Shown: positions 36,104 to 46,073 of the stretch, one piece after another
Numbering within the stretch: the stretch's first letter is position 1
Layout of the letters: each line of letters starts with the position of its first letter
Source: Bradyrhizobium niftali
GTDB taxonomy: Bacteria; Pseudomonadota; Alphaproteobacteria; Rhizobiales; Xanthobacteraceae
Assembly (NCBI RefSeq): GCF_004571025.1
Contig: NZ_SPQT01000029.1
Span: 1-64,000 of the forward strand
Length of the DNA stretch: 64,000 bases
Direction of reading: 5' to 3'
The notes under the pieces: model-generated
Told to the model about the DNA's origin: nothing
Databases searched by the model: none
Seen by the model: the letters and a program-made list of their open reading frames with translations, nothing else
Program-made: the position numbers and the translations under genes

Positions 36104-36659
36104 CAGTTCTGGACTACTACGCCGATCTGCACCCAAACTTGGCGCGTCGCATTCTGCCCAACGATGGGGCCCACCGGCTTAGCTCATCCCGGACTTTCGG
36201 ATCATCTCAATGCGCGCGACATCAAGCCCTTCTCGCCGCCGCAGTGCGCTACAGCAAGCAGTTCCGCAGCGCAGCTTCTCATTTCCGAGCCAACCTGAAA
36301 CGTTGCGGCGTTTCCTCAACTTGGGGCGCTTGCATTGAAACTATTGTTCAAGAGCGAAGTGAAAGCGCTGACACTTACATCTATTCTCATGAGACGATCG
36401 AAGGAGTTGTAAAATCCTCAAGGAAGGCCGGGGGGGTGGGTGAAATCGTGTCGGCGCTGAGGCTTTCGGGGGGCCGGAAGGGACTTGAGAGGCGTGGGGG
36501 CTCGCACCAGCTGGCGCTCATTCTTTGCAACCAAGCTGAGCTCTGCTCCGAGGTGCTTCACCATCATTACCGGCGACGTCGGCGTCGCTGTTTGGCGCCG
36601 ACGTCGATGCTTACGAGCAGGCCTGGATGGATCCAGAAGTAGTCTCGAGCTGGCCAAGA
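36104..36659. other. Stretch without a supported gene
   Basis: A 205-codon plus-strand frame (36025-36642) crosses the previous gene and shows no domain. The G-rich tract at about 36430 (seven Gs) is the only oddity. Confidence 0.35.
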
Positions 36660-38360
36660 TCAAGTCTTTGAATCGAATCTGTATGAGGCCTGAAAGAACG
36701 TACCCCAGCGCTCCATGCTGTACTTCGCAAATGAGGGCGAGTGCTTGATGCAGCCGTTACCGCAGTGCATGGATCCGGCGTCCTCTTTGGTCCACATGGC
36801 CCAATAGCGGCCACCAACGCCAACGCTAATGTTGTCGGTGAGGAGGTAGGACAGCACGCCTTCAAGCTGGACTCCGCCGCCACCACTGCCGCGTTGTTCA
36901 GAAAAGGTGGTCTTTGGGCGCAGGAGGTGATTGTCCCGCCCGATGAAATCGGTCCAGGGCAGATAAGCGACATCAGCGTTCAGGCGCCAGCGCTCGGTCA
37001 GCATGGTTTCGGCGCTCAGGCCGATCCGAGGCGCATTCCATTGCGTATCCTCGCTGCCAACAATCCTGTTGTCACCCGGGTTAAGACATCGATTCCACGG
37101 ATTTGCGAACTCAACGCAACCGGTCGAGTCCGAGCTCTGCCCGTAATAAGTCCAGCCTAGAAATCCACCAACCTTGTAGTTCGTGCCGCGCAGGAAATCG
37201 TATCCGACATCGGCCGTGTAATATGTGAACTTTCCGTTTGCCTCATCCGAAAGGGTGTTCTGGTAGGACCGTCCCTCGTCGGGCAACCAGTCTTCATCAT
37301 TCGACTTCCCTTTGTTGAACTTCCCGAGGCCAATATTGCTCTTCAGGAACACTCCCCAGGGACTGTCAACACGACCGAATAACTCCCCAGAGAATCCATC
37401 CAGTCCCTGATACGTGAGCCGTGATATCAGCAAGCCGGGATCTTGGCGTTCGTCCGCTGCGCTGTGATCCCACTGGAATTTCCCCCGGCTAAGCCAGAGC
37501 CGCGAGCCGCCTTCGAACGACCAACCAATTGCGTCGGGAATGGGCTGCACGCTCGCGGGCGCCTTCGTGTACAGCGGAGCATTAGACCATTGTGCGGCCT
37601 TTGAGTCGGCGTCGAAATGGTAGTTAAGGCCAATCTTTCCGATGTGATAGTTGCTGGACAGGCTGGTTGTGTTCGCCGGCAAAATCGCAAACGGCGGAAA
37701 CTGCACTGTCGAAGCGGTCGCCATGCCCGGTCCGCCAAAGTGCAGATAGTCATACTCGACGTTCACCGACCATGCAGGGGTTAGGGCTTGCTCGATGCCC
37801 AGCCCGATGATGCCACCGACCCGGCCATAGTCGAAATGGGTTTTCTCCTGTGGCCAGCCGCCTTCAAAGTTGTTGACGACATCGCCCCGATTGTTTTGCC
37901 AGGCTAGGCCTGCCTTGAGATAGGCTAGCGTGTGTCCGAGCGCGCCAAAGGCGTAACCGACGCGACCGGTCCCGGAGGCAAAGAGGCTCGGACCTGCCTT
38001 GCAATTTGCGCTCACAACTAAGCCCGAAGCGGCGAGGCATGTATTTGTGCCGTCGGAGACAGCACCGCTGGCATCCAGCTCGATGCCAAACACCCAGCTG
38101 CTGTTCTGCCAGTTGTAACCGATCTGGCCACCTGCAAGGAACGCCGGGGTATCGACGATGCCGCCATAGATTGATGGACCGTATGGATTGCTGAAGGAGG
38201 TTCGGCCGTATCCACCGCCGACGTGTCCGCCGATATAACCACCCGACCAGTTCCATACGACCAGCGGCAGCTTCGGTTCTTGTTCAAGGCGCGCGTTGGC
38301 CGCTCCGCTCGCTATAGCCGCAATCGTCGTGACTCCAAACAAAATTACTCTCGACTTCAT
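36660..38360 (-). CDS. Double beta-barrel outer membrane protein
   Basis: 566 residues from the preferred start. A clear signal peptide (MKSRVILFGVTTIAAIASGAANA as its span, residues 1-23) is followed by an Omp25/Opa-like barrel: GGYIGGHVGGGYG, AGGQIGYNWQNSSWVFGIE, HTLAYLKAGLAW and SVNVEYDYLHFG. From about residue 280 a second barrel begins (SFEGGSRLWLSRGKFQWD), with alternating aromatic strands ending in ASYRFDSKT; the C-terminal aromatic-rich strand is typical of outer membrane insertion. The second half resembles omptin-like or surface-antigen barrels. The frame is open 55 codons further up, but the ATG at 38360 has AGGATC ahead and starts the signal peptide. It stands alone; role unknown, possibly cell-surface interaction with the host. 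Confidence 0.8.
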   Translation of the reverse strand: MKSRVILFGVTTIAAIASGAANARLEQEPKLPLVVWNWSGGYIGGHVGGGYGRTSFSNPYGPSIYGGIVDTPAFLAGGQIGYNWQNSSWVFGIELDASGAVSDGTNTCLAASGLVVSANCKAGPSLFASGTGRVGYAFGALGHTLAYLKAGLAWQNNRGDVVNNFEGGWPQEKTHFDYGRVGGIIGLGIEQALTPAWSVNVEYDYLHFGGPGMATASTVQFPPFAILPANTTSLSSNYHIGKIGLNYHFDADSKAAQWSNAPLYTKAPASVQPIPDAIGWSFEGGSRLWLSRGKFQWDHSAADERQDPGLLISRLTYQGLDGFSGELFGRVDSPWGVFLKSNIGLGKFNKGKSNDEDWLPDEGRSYQNTLSDEANGKFTYYTADVGYDFLRGTNYKVGGFLGWTYYGQSSDSTGCVEFANPWNRCLNPGDNRIVGSEDTQWNAPRIGLSAETMLTERWRLNADVAYLPWTDFIGRDNHLLRPKTTFSEQRGSGGGGVQLEGVLSYLLTDNISVGVGGRYWAMWTKEDAGSMHCGNGCIKHSPSFAKYSMERWGTFFQASYRFDSKT

Positions 38361-39824
38361 CAAAGATCCTGCACTTTCCCGGTCCACACCGGCTTTCCTA
38401 AGATATCGCCGCACGGCAAATCGTCGGAGCAGAGATGACATTTGCGGCAATGCGCGCCAGATCCGCTCCGAAATCACCGTACTGCGATTGGTGATGATGC
38501 CCGAATGGAGCAATGCATGTGCCAAACTGAATTCGCATGTTTTGCAGGCGTTTCGGAAGAGTTTGTCGCGTCAACTTGCCGACGTTGTCTCAAATGTGAC
38601 GATCGGAGCTTCCGACAATCTCTCCACAGCCGACATTTGCGAGGGCAGATCCAATATGAACCTTTATAATTGCGTTGGAATAGTTGCGCGCCAAAGCGCC
38701 GCCAAACGGAAACAACCAGGGCTTGGGAGTGAGTGGCGATTGTAACCCCGGATCCTCCATAGCAACACACACGATGGAGTGGCAGCCGAAATGGAAGAAC
38801 ACAGGACTTTCCCGAGACTGATTGCCTAGGTGATTTCAAAAGGCAGGCGCCCACTTGAGGATCAAAAAGGGTCAATGCCGATTGCACGAGGCCTGCGCAA
38901 GCTCGGTGCCAATGACAAAATCGCACAACTGGGTTTGTGACGATCCGGTCGCGGCGTTTCCTGCTGTAGGGTCGCGCGCGCCGTGGTGGTGGAAGGCGCA
39001 GCCGTCAGACTTTTATCTCACGCATGCCGGCTTGCTCGGAGGCGTCGCAATTGGCGTCGCGCCCGCTACGTAGAGGGCGATAGCGGCACATATGGAATCG
39101 CCCTGATGACGGTGCCTTCCCCAATGGCGGACGATTCTTGCCGTCGTGGGTGCCATTGCCGTCAGCATCACAGCGTTCATCCGCTTCACTGGAATGGCCG
39201 CCCCCGAACCTGCCGGACAATGGTAGCGCCAACTGAAGGCGTCGCGTCGACGGGCGGGACTGGACCAGATGTCGGGGATCCTCACGGCCCTCATCGTCGA
39301 AATTCGAACGAGAGCGGGCTGGCCGTTGAAGCTCCGATCGTCGAGCTTCCGCCCCGGACTCGTGGCGGTGATCATGGAGGCATGGGCCAAGCGGTCGCAT
39401 CTCGAGGCTGCGGCCGACAATAAACGTGAACGGGCCGCGCGACCGACGCGTAATCACGATGCCAAATCCGTCCGCTGCTGAAGAGGGAGGGCGCGTGTCA
39501 CCATCGAACTCAGTCGCCGGCCTGTCTGTGCGGTCGAACTCGCCACATTCTCCTTGACGCCGATTCTTAGGCCGGGCGCACCAACGGCCATCTTCGATGG
39601 ATTGGTCTGCCCGAAGGACGGCTGCGCCTCGACCGCTAAGGCGCAACAGCGGCGTCACAACTTTTTCCCCTGTCGGCTGCGCCGTCATTCCTCGCGCGAG
39701 CCAAGAAAGTTGCTCCTTTGCTGTCAGGCCCCTTCGGGGTGCACTGTCGATCGCCTCCGGCCTGTCGATCACCATCGAGGCCGCAAGGTGCGAGCTCGAC
39801 ATACAGAGATCAAGGAGAACTACA
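38361..39824. other. Decayed region before the DUF736 remnant
   Basis: No intact gene. From 38990 to 39480 protein-like stretches appear in shifting frames, such as DFYLTHAGLLGGVAIGV, then ILAVVGAIAVSITAFIRFTG and MSGILTALIVEIRTRAGW, with stops between. They look like the remains of one membrane protein gene I cannot name. Its position beside a DUF736 remnant suggests conjugation-module debris. Confidence 0.4.
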
Positions 39825-40100
39825 ATGGCGACCATCGGCACCTTCAAGAAGACCGGCAACATCGAGCTCACCGGCGCGATCGTCACCCTCTCGCTCCAGG
39901 CAAGGAACGTCCGGATTGTCCCCGACCAACCGCTCCGGCGACAACGCACCGAGCCACCGGGTCTATGTCGGCCGTGTGGAGATCGGGGCTGCCTGGTCGA
40001 AGCGCTCCAACGAAGCTCGACGATCGGAGCTTCACCGCTGCGATCTTCGCCAAGCTCTTCCGACGAAGAAGGTGAGCGCTTCAGCCTGATCTGCCCGGTC
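39825..40100 (+). pseudogene. DUF736 protein, frameshifted
   Basis: After an AAGGAG site the gene begins MATIGTFKKTGN...LTGAIVTLSLQARNVRIVPD, the hallmark of DUF736. A shift moves the next block, NAPSHRVYVGRVEIGAAW, to a second frame, and KLDDRSFTAAIFAKLF is in a third. Intact members are about 100 residues and are found almost only beside tra/vir genes of rhizobial integrative elements and plasmids. The upstream 380 bases are also conserved-looking leader sequence. No other transfer gene is intact here. Confidence 0.75.
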
Positions 40101-40257
40101 CCAACCGTCGCAACGGCGACTGACCCGGCCCACATTGCCTCGCCGGCTGGTCCGGGGGGCATTACCTTGCGCAGGAGCCGGCCGCGATCTTGCGGCAGCG
40201 TCGCACCCCGACCATGCGAGCTTTGCAGGACGAACGCAACGATTCCCTTTAGGAGCT

Positions 40258-41583
40258 CTAGTCGTAAGTAACCGAGGGCGCGTCGTTGTGCTTGAGGTGT
40301 CGCTTTCGGACATTGTAACTCACCAGCCAAATCACGCCGACCGCGATCGGCACGAAGGCTGCGGTCAGGAACGAGGGCTCTACTCGCAGTCCGACATCAT
40401 GCGCGCCCTTGGCAAGATAGCTAAATAGGCTGACCACATAATATCCTATCGCCCCGACCGACAATCCTTCGACCGTGCACTGCAGCCGAAGTTGCTGTCT
40501 CGCGCGCTCGTTGATAGCCTGCAACAGGTCACGATTCTGTCGTTCGATTTCGACGTCGACCCGGGTTCGCAACAGATCGGCGGCACGCGCGAGCTTGACC
40601 GACAGAGTCGCCTGACGATCCTCCACAGTTGCGCAGGTTCGCATCGCCGGCGCCATGCGCCGTGCCAGAAACGACGACCAGGTCGGATAGCCCGAGACAT
40701 CGTTGCCTTCAATGATGGACAGTCGCGATTGGACCAGCTCGTTATAGGCCCTGCTGGCGCCGAAGCGAAACAGGCTGCCGGTCGCGCCTCTTTCGAAGGA
40801 TGCGGCCAGCGCCGTCAGCTCAGCAAGTAGGTGGTTGTTGAACTGCAGCCCCTCACCGCTTTGCATTTTCTCGAGCGCCTCAACAAGACGACGGTCAATG
40901 CGATCAACAGATGGTGCAAGCTCAAGGGCCGCCGACAGGCCAAGCAGCGCCAATGGACGGTAGGTCTCGATTTCGAGGAGCCGCTGCACCAGCGCTCCGA
41001 GATCGTGCGACGTCAACCCGAGGTCGCAGACGAGGATTTTCGTGAAGCCCTTTTCGTCTACGCGGAAGTCTGAGGCGGCAACGCCTGCGCCACTGTTTGT
41101 GACAACCATGGCCAGGCTGTCCTCGTCAAAAATCTGTTCGGCCCGCCTGGTCGGCGAGGCATCCCGCTCCACTTCTAGCCTGATCGCGACCAGCAACTGT
41201 CCGGTCTGACGCAACGCGCGGATCAGCGATCGGACGGTGCCATCAACTTTGTCAAATTGGTCTGCGGCAGAACAATTTGCATTAGTCCAGATCCAGGTAA
41301 ATGTTGTAAACTCCGAATGCTGCTCCCAGCGTAGCGTAGCGGGACCGATGACAATCTGATGAAGTTTCGCCGATTGCTCAGGCGGCGTAAGATTGCGCTC
41401 GAGGCAAAAATCGATAAAACGGCAGCGATCGCTTGTGGCCGCTTCGCCCTGTGCCAGAAAAGCGAAGTGGATCACGCTGAACGGCGAAACAAGGCGCGTG
41501 AAGGGGCGCGCGTGCACTTCGCGGAGCACAGCGTCGCGTTGCGGATGTGGCGTGAAGGTTCGCAGATCCAGTTCATCGACCAT
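40258..41583 (-). CDS. DUF3422 membrane-associated protein
   Basis: 441 residues from MVDELDLRTFTPHPQRDAVL, the usual start of DUF3422 proteins (REVHARPF). The body is mixed alpha/beta, followed by a long helical segment (TLSVKLARAADLLRTRVDVEIERQNRDLL) and two C-terminal membrane helices (GAIGYYVVSLFSYLA and FVPIAVGVIWLVSY). The arrangement resembles the C-terminal anchors of CorA-like or kinesin-like membrane proteins, but the family function is unknown. The frame is open for another 81 codons upstream; that part belongs to the neighbouring DUF2169 remnant, so the later ATG is preferred. Confidence 0.8.
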   Translation of the reverse strand: MVDELDLRTFTPHPQRDAVLREVHARPFTRLVSPFSVIHFAFLAQGEAATSDRCRFIDFCLERNLTPPEQSAKLHQIVIGPATLRWEQHSEFTTFTWIWTNANCSAADQFDKVDGTVRSLIRALRQTGQLLVAIRLEVERDASPTRRAEQIFDEDSLAMVVTNSGAGVAASDFRVDEKGFTKILVCDLGLTSHDLGALVQRLLEIETYRPLALLGLSAALELAPSVDRIDRRLVEALEKMQSGEGLQFNNHLLAELTALAASFERGATGSLFRFGASRAYNELVQSRLSIIEGNDVSGYPTWSSFLARRMAPAMRTCATVEDRQATLSVKLARAADLLRTRVDVEIERQNRDLLQAINERARQQLRLQCTVEGLSVGAIGYYVVSLFSYLAKGAHDVGLRVEPSFLTAAFVPIAVGVIWLVSYNVRKRHLKHNDAPSVTYD

Positions 41584-41699
41584 GTATTGACGCCTCGCTT
41601 CAGGTGAGCAGGCAACCGTCAGCCTTGACGCGGGAGGCAAGGGCGGTGCTGGTAAACGGTTGCGCGCGGCTAGGTTGCTGATGAAGTCATGTCGACGAT

Positions 41700-42197
41700 C
41701 ACTACCGAGGCCGCCTTGAACTCGGGAAAGAGGTCTTGCGGGAGGAGCGTCAGGCCAGGCAGATTGAGACGGAGCCGCCCCATCCAGCTTTCGAATGACG
41801 GCATCAACGTATGGTCCGGTGTTCACGGCGAAATGTCGGCATTGCCGCTCAATAGGTGTAGCGGTGCGCGCGTGACCTTGGCGGTGGCGCGCGGCACCGT
41901 TCGAGGAATGCCTAGATTTACGTGGACATGGTTGTCTGGCCGTCCCTCAGGTGCGGCCGCGTGTCCGCCGATGAGCACCTCGGCTTGTGGCTTGGATTTG
42001 CCGACGTCGAGAGGGGTGCCGGGCGGAAGCTCCTTCGCGGCCGTGACCCAAAGCTCCTGCTCGCCCTGCAAACGATCTGCGCGCGGGTTGGCGAGGTCGA
42101 ACATCGCGAAGACCGAAATTATGAGGTTCGCCCCTGGAGGACGACGCTCGCATTTGGTCAACAGACCGAGTGTGCGGGGCTTTACAAGAACGGGCAT
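41700..42197 (-). pseudogene. DUF2169 protein N-terminal remnant
   Basis: From the ATG at 42197: MPVLVKPRTLGLLTK, then LIISVFAMFDL, ELWVTAAKELPPGTPLD and KPQAEVLIGGHAAAP, the order seen in DUF2169 proteins that accompany type VI secretion genes. The frame stops at 41823, and further likeness passes into other frames before giving way to the DUF3422 gene. Only about the first third of the domain is left. No other type VI gene is present. Confidence 0.6.
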
Positions 42198-42263
42198 GAA
42201 GCCTGCCAAGACGTTTTTCGTTCCCACCAATATCTCTCGAGCGTGACAGACTTTCGGTCGCAC

Positions 42264-43311
42264 GGTGCAAACGCGTCTTTATGTCCCATACCAAATTTGG
42301 TAGGCAGCCGTTTAGCTCCGCGTTGCGTAAACTGTCGTTCCCGCGGCGAAGGTTGATATTCGGAGCAGGCGCAATTTGCTCCAGCAGAATCATCGACTCC
42401 CAAAGCCGCTCCGCCGCAGCTTACCGCGATGCGCGACTAGAGCACTTCGACGCCGGCACAAAGGCCGGTACAGCGATCAACCTCCAAGGCTGAGATCGTC
42501 AAGGCGAATCGAAGATGACGAAGTTGCCTTTGTGTTTGACGGTCAGCCCTTCAGCCTTGAACCCGCAGTTGCTGACGTGGCCTGATGGCGGCGAAGATTC
42601 ATTCGCCCCGATTGGTGAAGACCTTGACAAAGACGAAGACTGCCTGCGCGGCTGGAAAACTCTGACAAGTTTGAGGCTTGTAGCATCGCTGTTCTAAGTT
42701 GACTGGGGTGCGTCGCGCCCCGCAAGTTGCCGAATTCGAGGAATTGATCGCGGCCGTCAGCTTTTGGTCAGGGGACGGCGTTAGTCAGCAGTGCCCGAAA
42801 GGTGCCTGGGCAGGCCCCACGAATTCCTTCGGTCATGCTCGATCAGGTGGGGGGGGGAAATGTCGTAGCGTTTGATGAACACGTATCGCGCTTCGCGCGC
42901 GACGTTTGATGATCGGCAACGCAGACAAATTACATATCTAGGGTGTCCAAAATGCCGCATGAATATCGCAGCCTTAATGTTATCGTTCGGTCCTCGTCGG
43001 GCGCGAAGGGCGATACCGGCGAGATAGCCGGAAGGACAATACAAGGGTCGAAGATGGATACGTACTTCTTAACAATTCAAAGATAGTGGCGCTGCGTACA
43101 GGCCGCCCTTGGCAACGACGATGATCCCACCACTATCGCGAAACGACACTTAAAATCCTGGTGGCAGACGCAGGATGTTTGCGGGAACCTGCAGCCGCCT
43201 AAGCGGATTCTTGAGCCTATATTGGCGCGTCACAAATACGGCATCTCGAAACACATGGGCGCACTCCATCATGCGCGATCCGCGATGGCCGCTGTTCCTG
43301 AAGGAGCTGTA
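42264..43311. other. 1-kb stretch without a supported gene
   Basis: Short chance-like frames only. A nine-G run lies at about 42849-42858. The last bases (AAGGAG at 43301) are the ribosome site of the following gene. Confidence 0.4.
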
Positions 43312-44100
43312 ATGACCCAATATGCCGTCACGGCAGACGATGCCGATGTCTATCTGTCATTCGCCGCCGAGCTCGCGGATTCGGTCAGGCCCATAGTGCT
43401 GTCCTATTTCCGCACGCCGCTGGATGTCGTTGCCAAGTCCGATGCCAGCCCGGTGACGATCGCCGATCGAGCCGTCGAGTTGCGTCTTAGGGAAAGCATC
43501 GAGGCGCGCTTTCCGGAGCATGGCATCATCGGCGAGGAGATCGGAGCCAAGCCCGGCGGAGCGTTCACCTGGATCGTCGACCCAATCGATGGCACCAAGA
43601 GCTTTATCAGCGGCTTTCCCTTGTTCGGCACGCTGATCGCGTTGAGCTATCAGCAGCAGCCGTTCTGCGGCCTTATCGACATCCCCTTTACGGGCGAACG
43701 ATGGATGGCGAAGCCCAGCGTGGCGCGGTTTGGCGATGGATTGGCTCGGACCAGCGCATGCGAGAGCGTCGCCGACGCGAGCTTCTACACCACATCGCCT
43801 GACATGTTCCGCAAAGGCGAGATGGAGCCATTCGAGCGTCTGTCGCGCGTTGCGCGGATGCGCCGATTCGGCGGCGATTGCTACATCTATGGCCTGCTTG
43901 CGTCGGGACACTGCGACATCATTCTCGAAACGGGGCTTCAGCCATATGACTACATGGCGCTGGTTCCGATCGTGCAGGGCGCCGGCGGCTGCATCACCGA
44001 TTGGGAGGGATGCCCGCTTTCGATTCACTCGCAAGGGCGCATCTTGGCAACCGCTACGCCGCGGCTTCATGCCGAAGCGCTCGCCTTGATCAAGAGATAA
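43312..44100 (+). CDS. Inositol-monophosphatase-family phosphatase, HisN-like
   Basis: A 262-residue Mg-dependent phosphatase. Metal-binding motifs are present in order: GEEIG near residue 73, WIVDPIDGTKSFISG around 90-105 and GGDCYIYGLLASG near 190, with DYMALVPIVQGAGG near the end. The short insertions and the GGDCY block resemble histidinol-phosphatases of the HisN type more than SuhB or CysQ. The ATG at 43312 has AAGGAG eight bases ahead, so the 30 extra upstream codons are not used. It stands alone; a role in histidine or inositol phosphate metabolism is inferred from family only. Confidence 0.8.
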   Translation: MTQYAVTADDADVYLSFAAELADSVRPIVLSYFRTPLDVVAKSDASPVTIADRAVELRLRESIEARFPEHGIIGEEIGAKPGGAFTWIVDPIDGTKSFISGFPLFGTLIALSYQQQPFCGLIDIPFTGERWMAKPSVARFGDGLARTSACESVADASFYTTSPDMFRKGEMEPFERLSRVARMRRFGGDCYIYGLLASGHCDIILETGLQPYDYMALVPIVQGAGGCITDWEGCPLSIHSQGRILATATPRLHAEALALIKR

Positions 44101-44392
44101 CCACCAATCATGCCCTCCGGAGGGACGGGTGTCCGCTTTGCTGACCTCAGGGATCCGATGACCAAGGTGATGTCCGAGCGGACGGGCGATCAGCTCGTCG
44201 GCATCGCTGCTGACGGTCTGGAAGAGCGGCTTGCGGCCAGATGGCGCTCGCAGATCTGCCGCTCAAGGCCTGGCCGAAGAACTGATTCCGGCCGTACTGA
44301 CGACGTCTCTCGCCTGATCTTGGATCGACATGATCCGGCGGCCTTTGCGATCGTCTCATCGCTCACCGTCGGCGAATTGCTGATTCCGCTCA

Positions 44393-44457
44393 ATGTCGCC
44401 CACCATTCCGGAATGATCTCGCCCACCGTTCCGATTTGATGTCGCCCACCATTCCGG
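44393..44457 (+). repeat. IS21-type terminal repeats
   Basis: The 19-base sequence ATGTCGCCCACCATTCCGG occurs at 44393-44411 and again at 44439-44457, with a similar copy (ATGATCTCGCCCACCGTTCCG) between. Repeated transposase-binding motifs at one end are typical of IS21-family elements, and the istA remnant follows 80 bases on. Confidence 0.7.
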
Positions 44458-44535
44458 GATGATGTCGCCCGGGGTGACGAGGCCTCTTCTGGCTCCGCTA
44501 CGGTCCCGCCTTTCGGCTTTGCGAAGGGGACCTGG

Positions 44536-45863
44536 ATGCCGACGGAGAGGTTTGCGATGCGCCATGTGCGCGATGTAATCAGATTGAAGTCGGCCGCGAT
44601 GCCGACTCGCAAGATTGTGCGGCGGGTCGGAACGGCACCTTCGACGGTGCGGTTGACGATCCGCCGGTTCGAGGCGGCGGGCTGACCTGGCCTTTGCCAG
44701 ACGACGTCACCGACACGGTGCTGGAGGCCGGGCTGTTCGCCAGTGCCGGAGCCGGTCCGGGCACCCGGCGGGGCCATCGGCGGTAGGCGGAGCCGGACTG
44801 GCCGGCGGCGCATCGCGAGCTCAACCGCAAGCACGTGACGCTGTCGGTCCCCTGGGACATCGCGGGCGAACCCGGCGGGTATCGCTATTCGCGGTTCTGC
44901 GAGCTGTACCGGGCCTGGGAAGGCCGGCTGTCGGTGACGATGCGTCAGTCGCATGCAGCCGGCGACAAGCTGTTCGTCGACTATGCCGGCGACGGCGTGC
45001 CGGTGGTGATCGACCGGTTCACCGACGAGCGGCGCGCCGCGCAGATCTTCGTCGCGGTGCTCGGCGCATCGAGCTTCACCTACGCGCAGGCGATCTGGAC
45101 GCAGGGGCTCGCCGACTGGATCAGCGGCCACGTCGGCGCCTTCGAGGCGACCGGCGGCATGCCGGCGCTCTTGGTGTCGGACAACACCAAGGTCGCGGTG
45201 ATCAAGGCCTGCCTCTACGATCCGCAGATCAACCGCAGCTACACCGACATGGCGGCGCATTACGGCACCGCCATTCTGCCGGCCAGGCCACGGCGGCACA
45301 TTGATGGTCGAACGCTGGCTGCTCGGGCGGCTGCGCCACCGCATCTTCCACAGCCTCGCCGAGGTCAACGTGGCGATCGCCGAGTTAATGACCCGGCTCA
45401 ACGAGGAGCGGCCGATCCGGCGGCTCGGCATCACCCGCCGCAAGCTATTGGAGGAGATCGACCGGCTGGCACTGAAGGCCTTGCCGGAGAGCCCTTACGT
45501 GTTCGCCGAGTGGCGGATCTGCGGGTCAGCATCGACTATCACGTCGACGTCGAGGCGCATCACTACAGCGTCCCGCATCGCTTCGCCCGCGCCGAGGTCG
45601 AGGTCCGCTTCACCGCCCGCACCGTGGAGTTTTTCCACAAGGGTGAGCGGATCGCCGCGCATCAGCGCATGAGCGGCAACCACAAACATACGACCGTGCC
45701 GGAACACATGGCGTCCAGTCATCGGCGCTACGCCGGCTGGACCATCGAGCGCATCCGCAAGGACGCCGCCGCGATCGGACCGGCCACCGCGGCGCTGTGC
45801 GACCTGATGGCGGACGCTCTTCTCAGGCAATTGCTTGTGACGCCTGCTGAGCTGAATCGTTAG
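44536..45863 (+). pseudogene. istA: IS21-family transposase IstA, frameshifted and truncated
   Basis: From the ATG at 44536: the HTH block MRHVRDVIRLKSAAMPTRKI, then a shifted frame from 44835 with RFCELYRAWEGRLSVTM, the DDE-core LFVDYAGDGVPVV, GASSFTYAQAIWTQGL, VSDNTKVAV and YGTAILPARPR, another shift near 45300 (MVERWLLGRLRHR), and the Mu-C-like YSVPHRFARAEVEVRF. The end (LCDLMADALLRQ...) departs from IstA and the helper gene istB is missing. It cannot transpose by itself. Confidence 0.8.
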
Positions 45864-46073
45864 GTCGGCGTCAACTGAGCTGGTGACAATCGGCGCGGGG
45901 CTTAGGTCCGCGCCTTGAGGACAACAGCCGATATTCAGCCCTCTCCGTGCTCGGCGCGCTCGTTTCCCGCGTGAAAGGCTTCGTTTTCGTCCAAAACGTA
46001 CGGAGTTTTCGGTGGAGGTCTGCCGCAACGATTCGTAATTGCGCGGATCAATGCGAGCAAATGGGGCGAGGCT

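Noticed and set aside
36025..36642. 205-codon plus-strand frame
   Set aside because: It overlaps a better small gene and has no recognisable domain.
39005..40330. 441-codon minus-strand open frame
   Set aside because: It lies antisense to the DUF736 remnant and its leader, is Arg/Pro/Ser-rich with no domain, and has no ribosome site; GC-rich DNA yields such frames by chance.
42754..42800. GTCAGCTT resembling a tts box
   Set aside because: The second half of the motif is absent and no effector-like gene follows.
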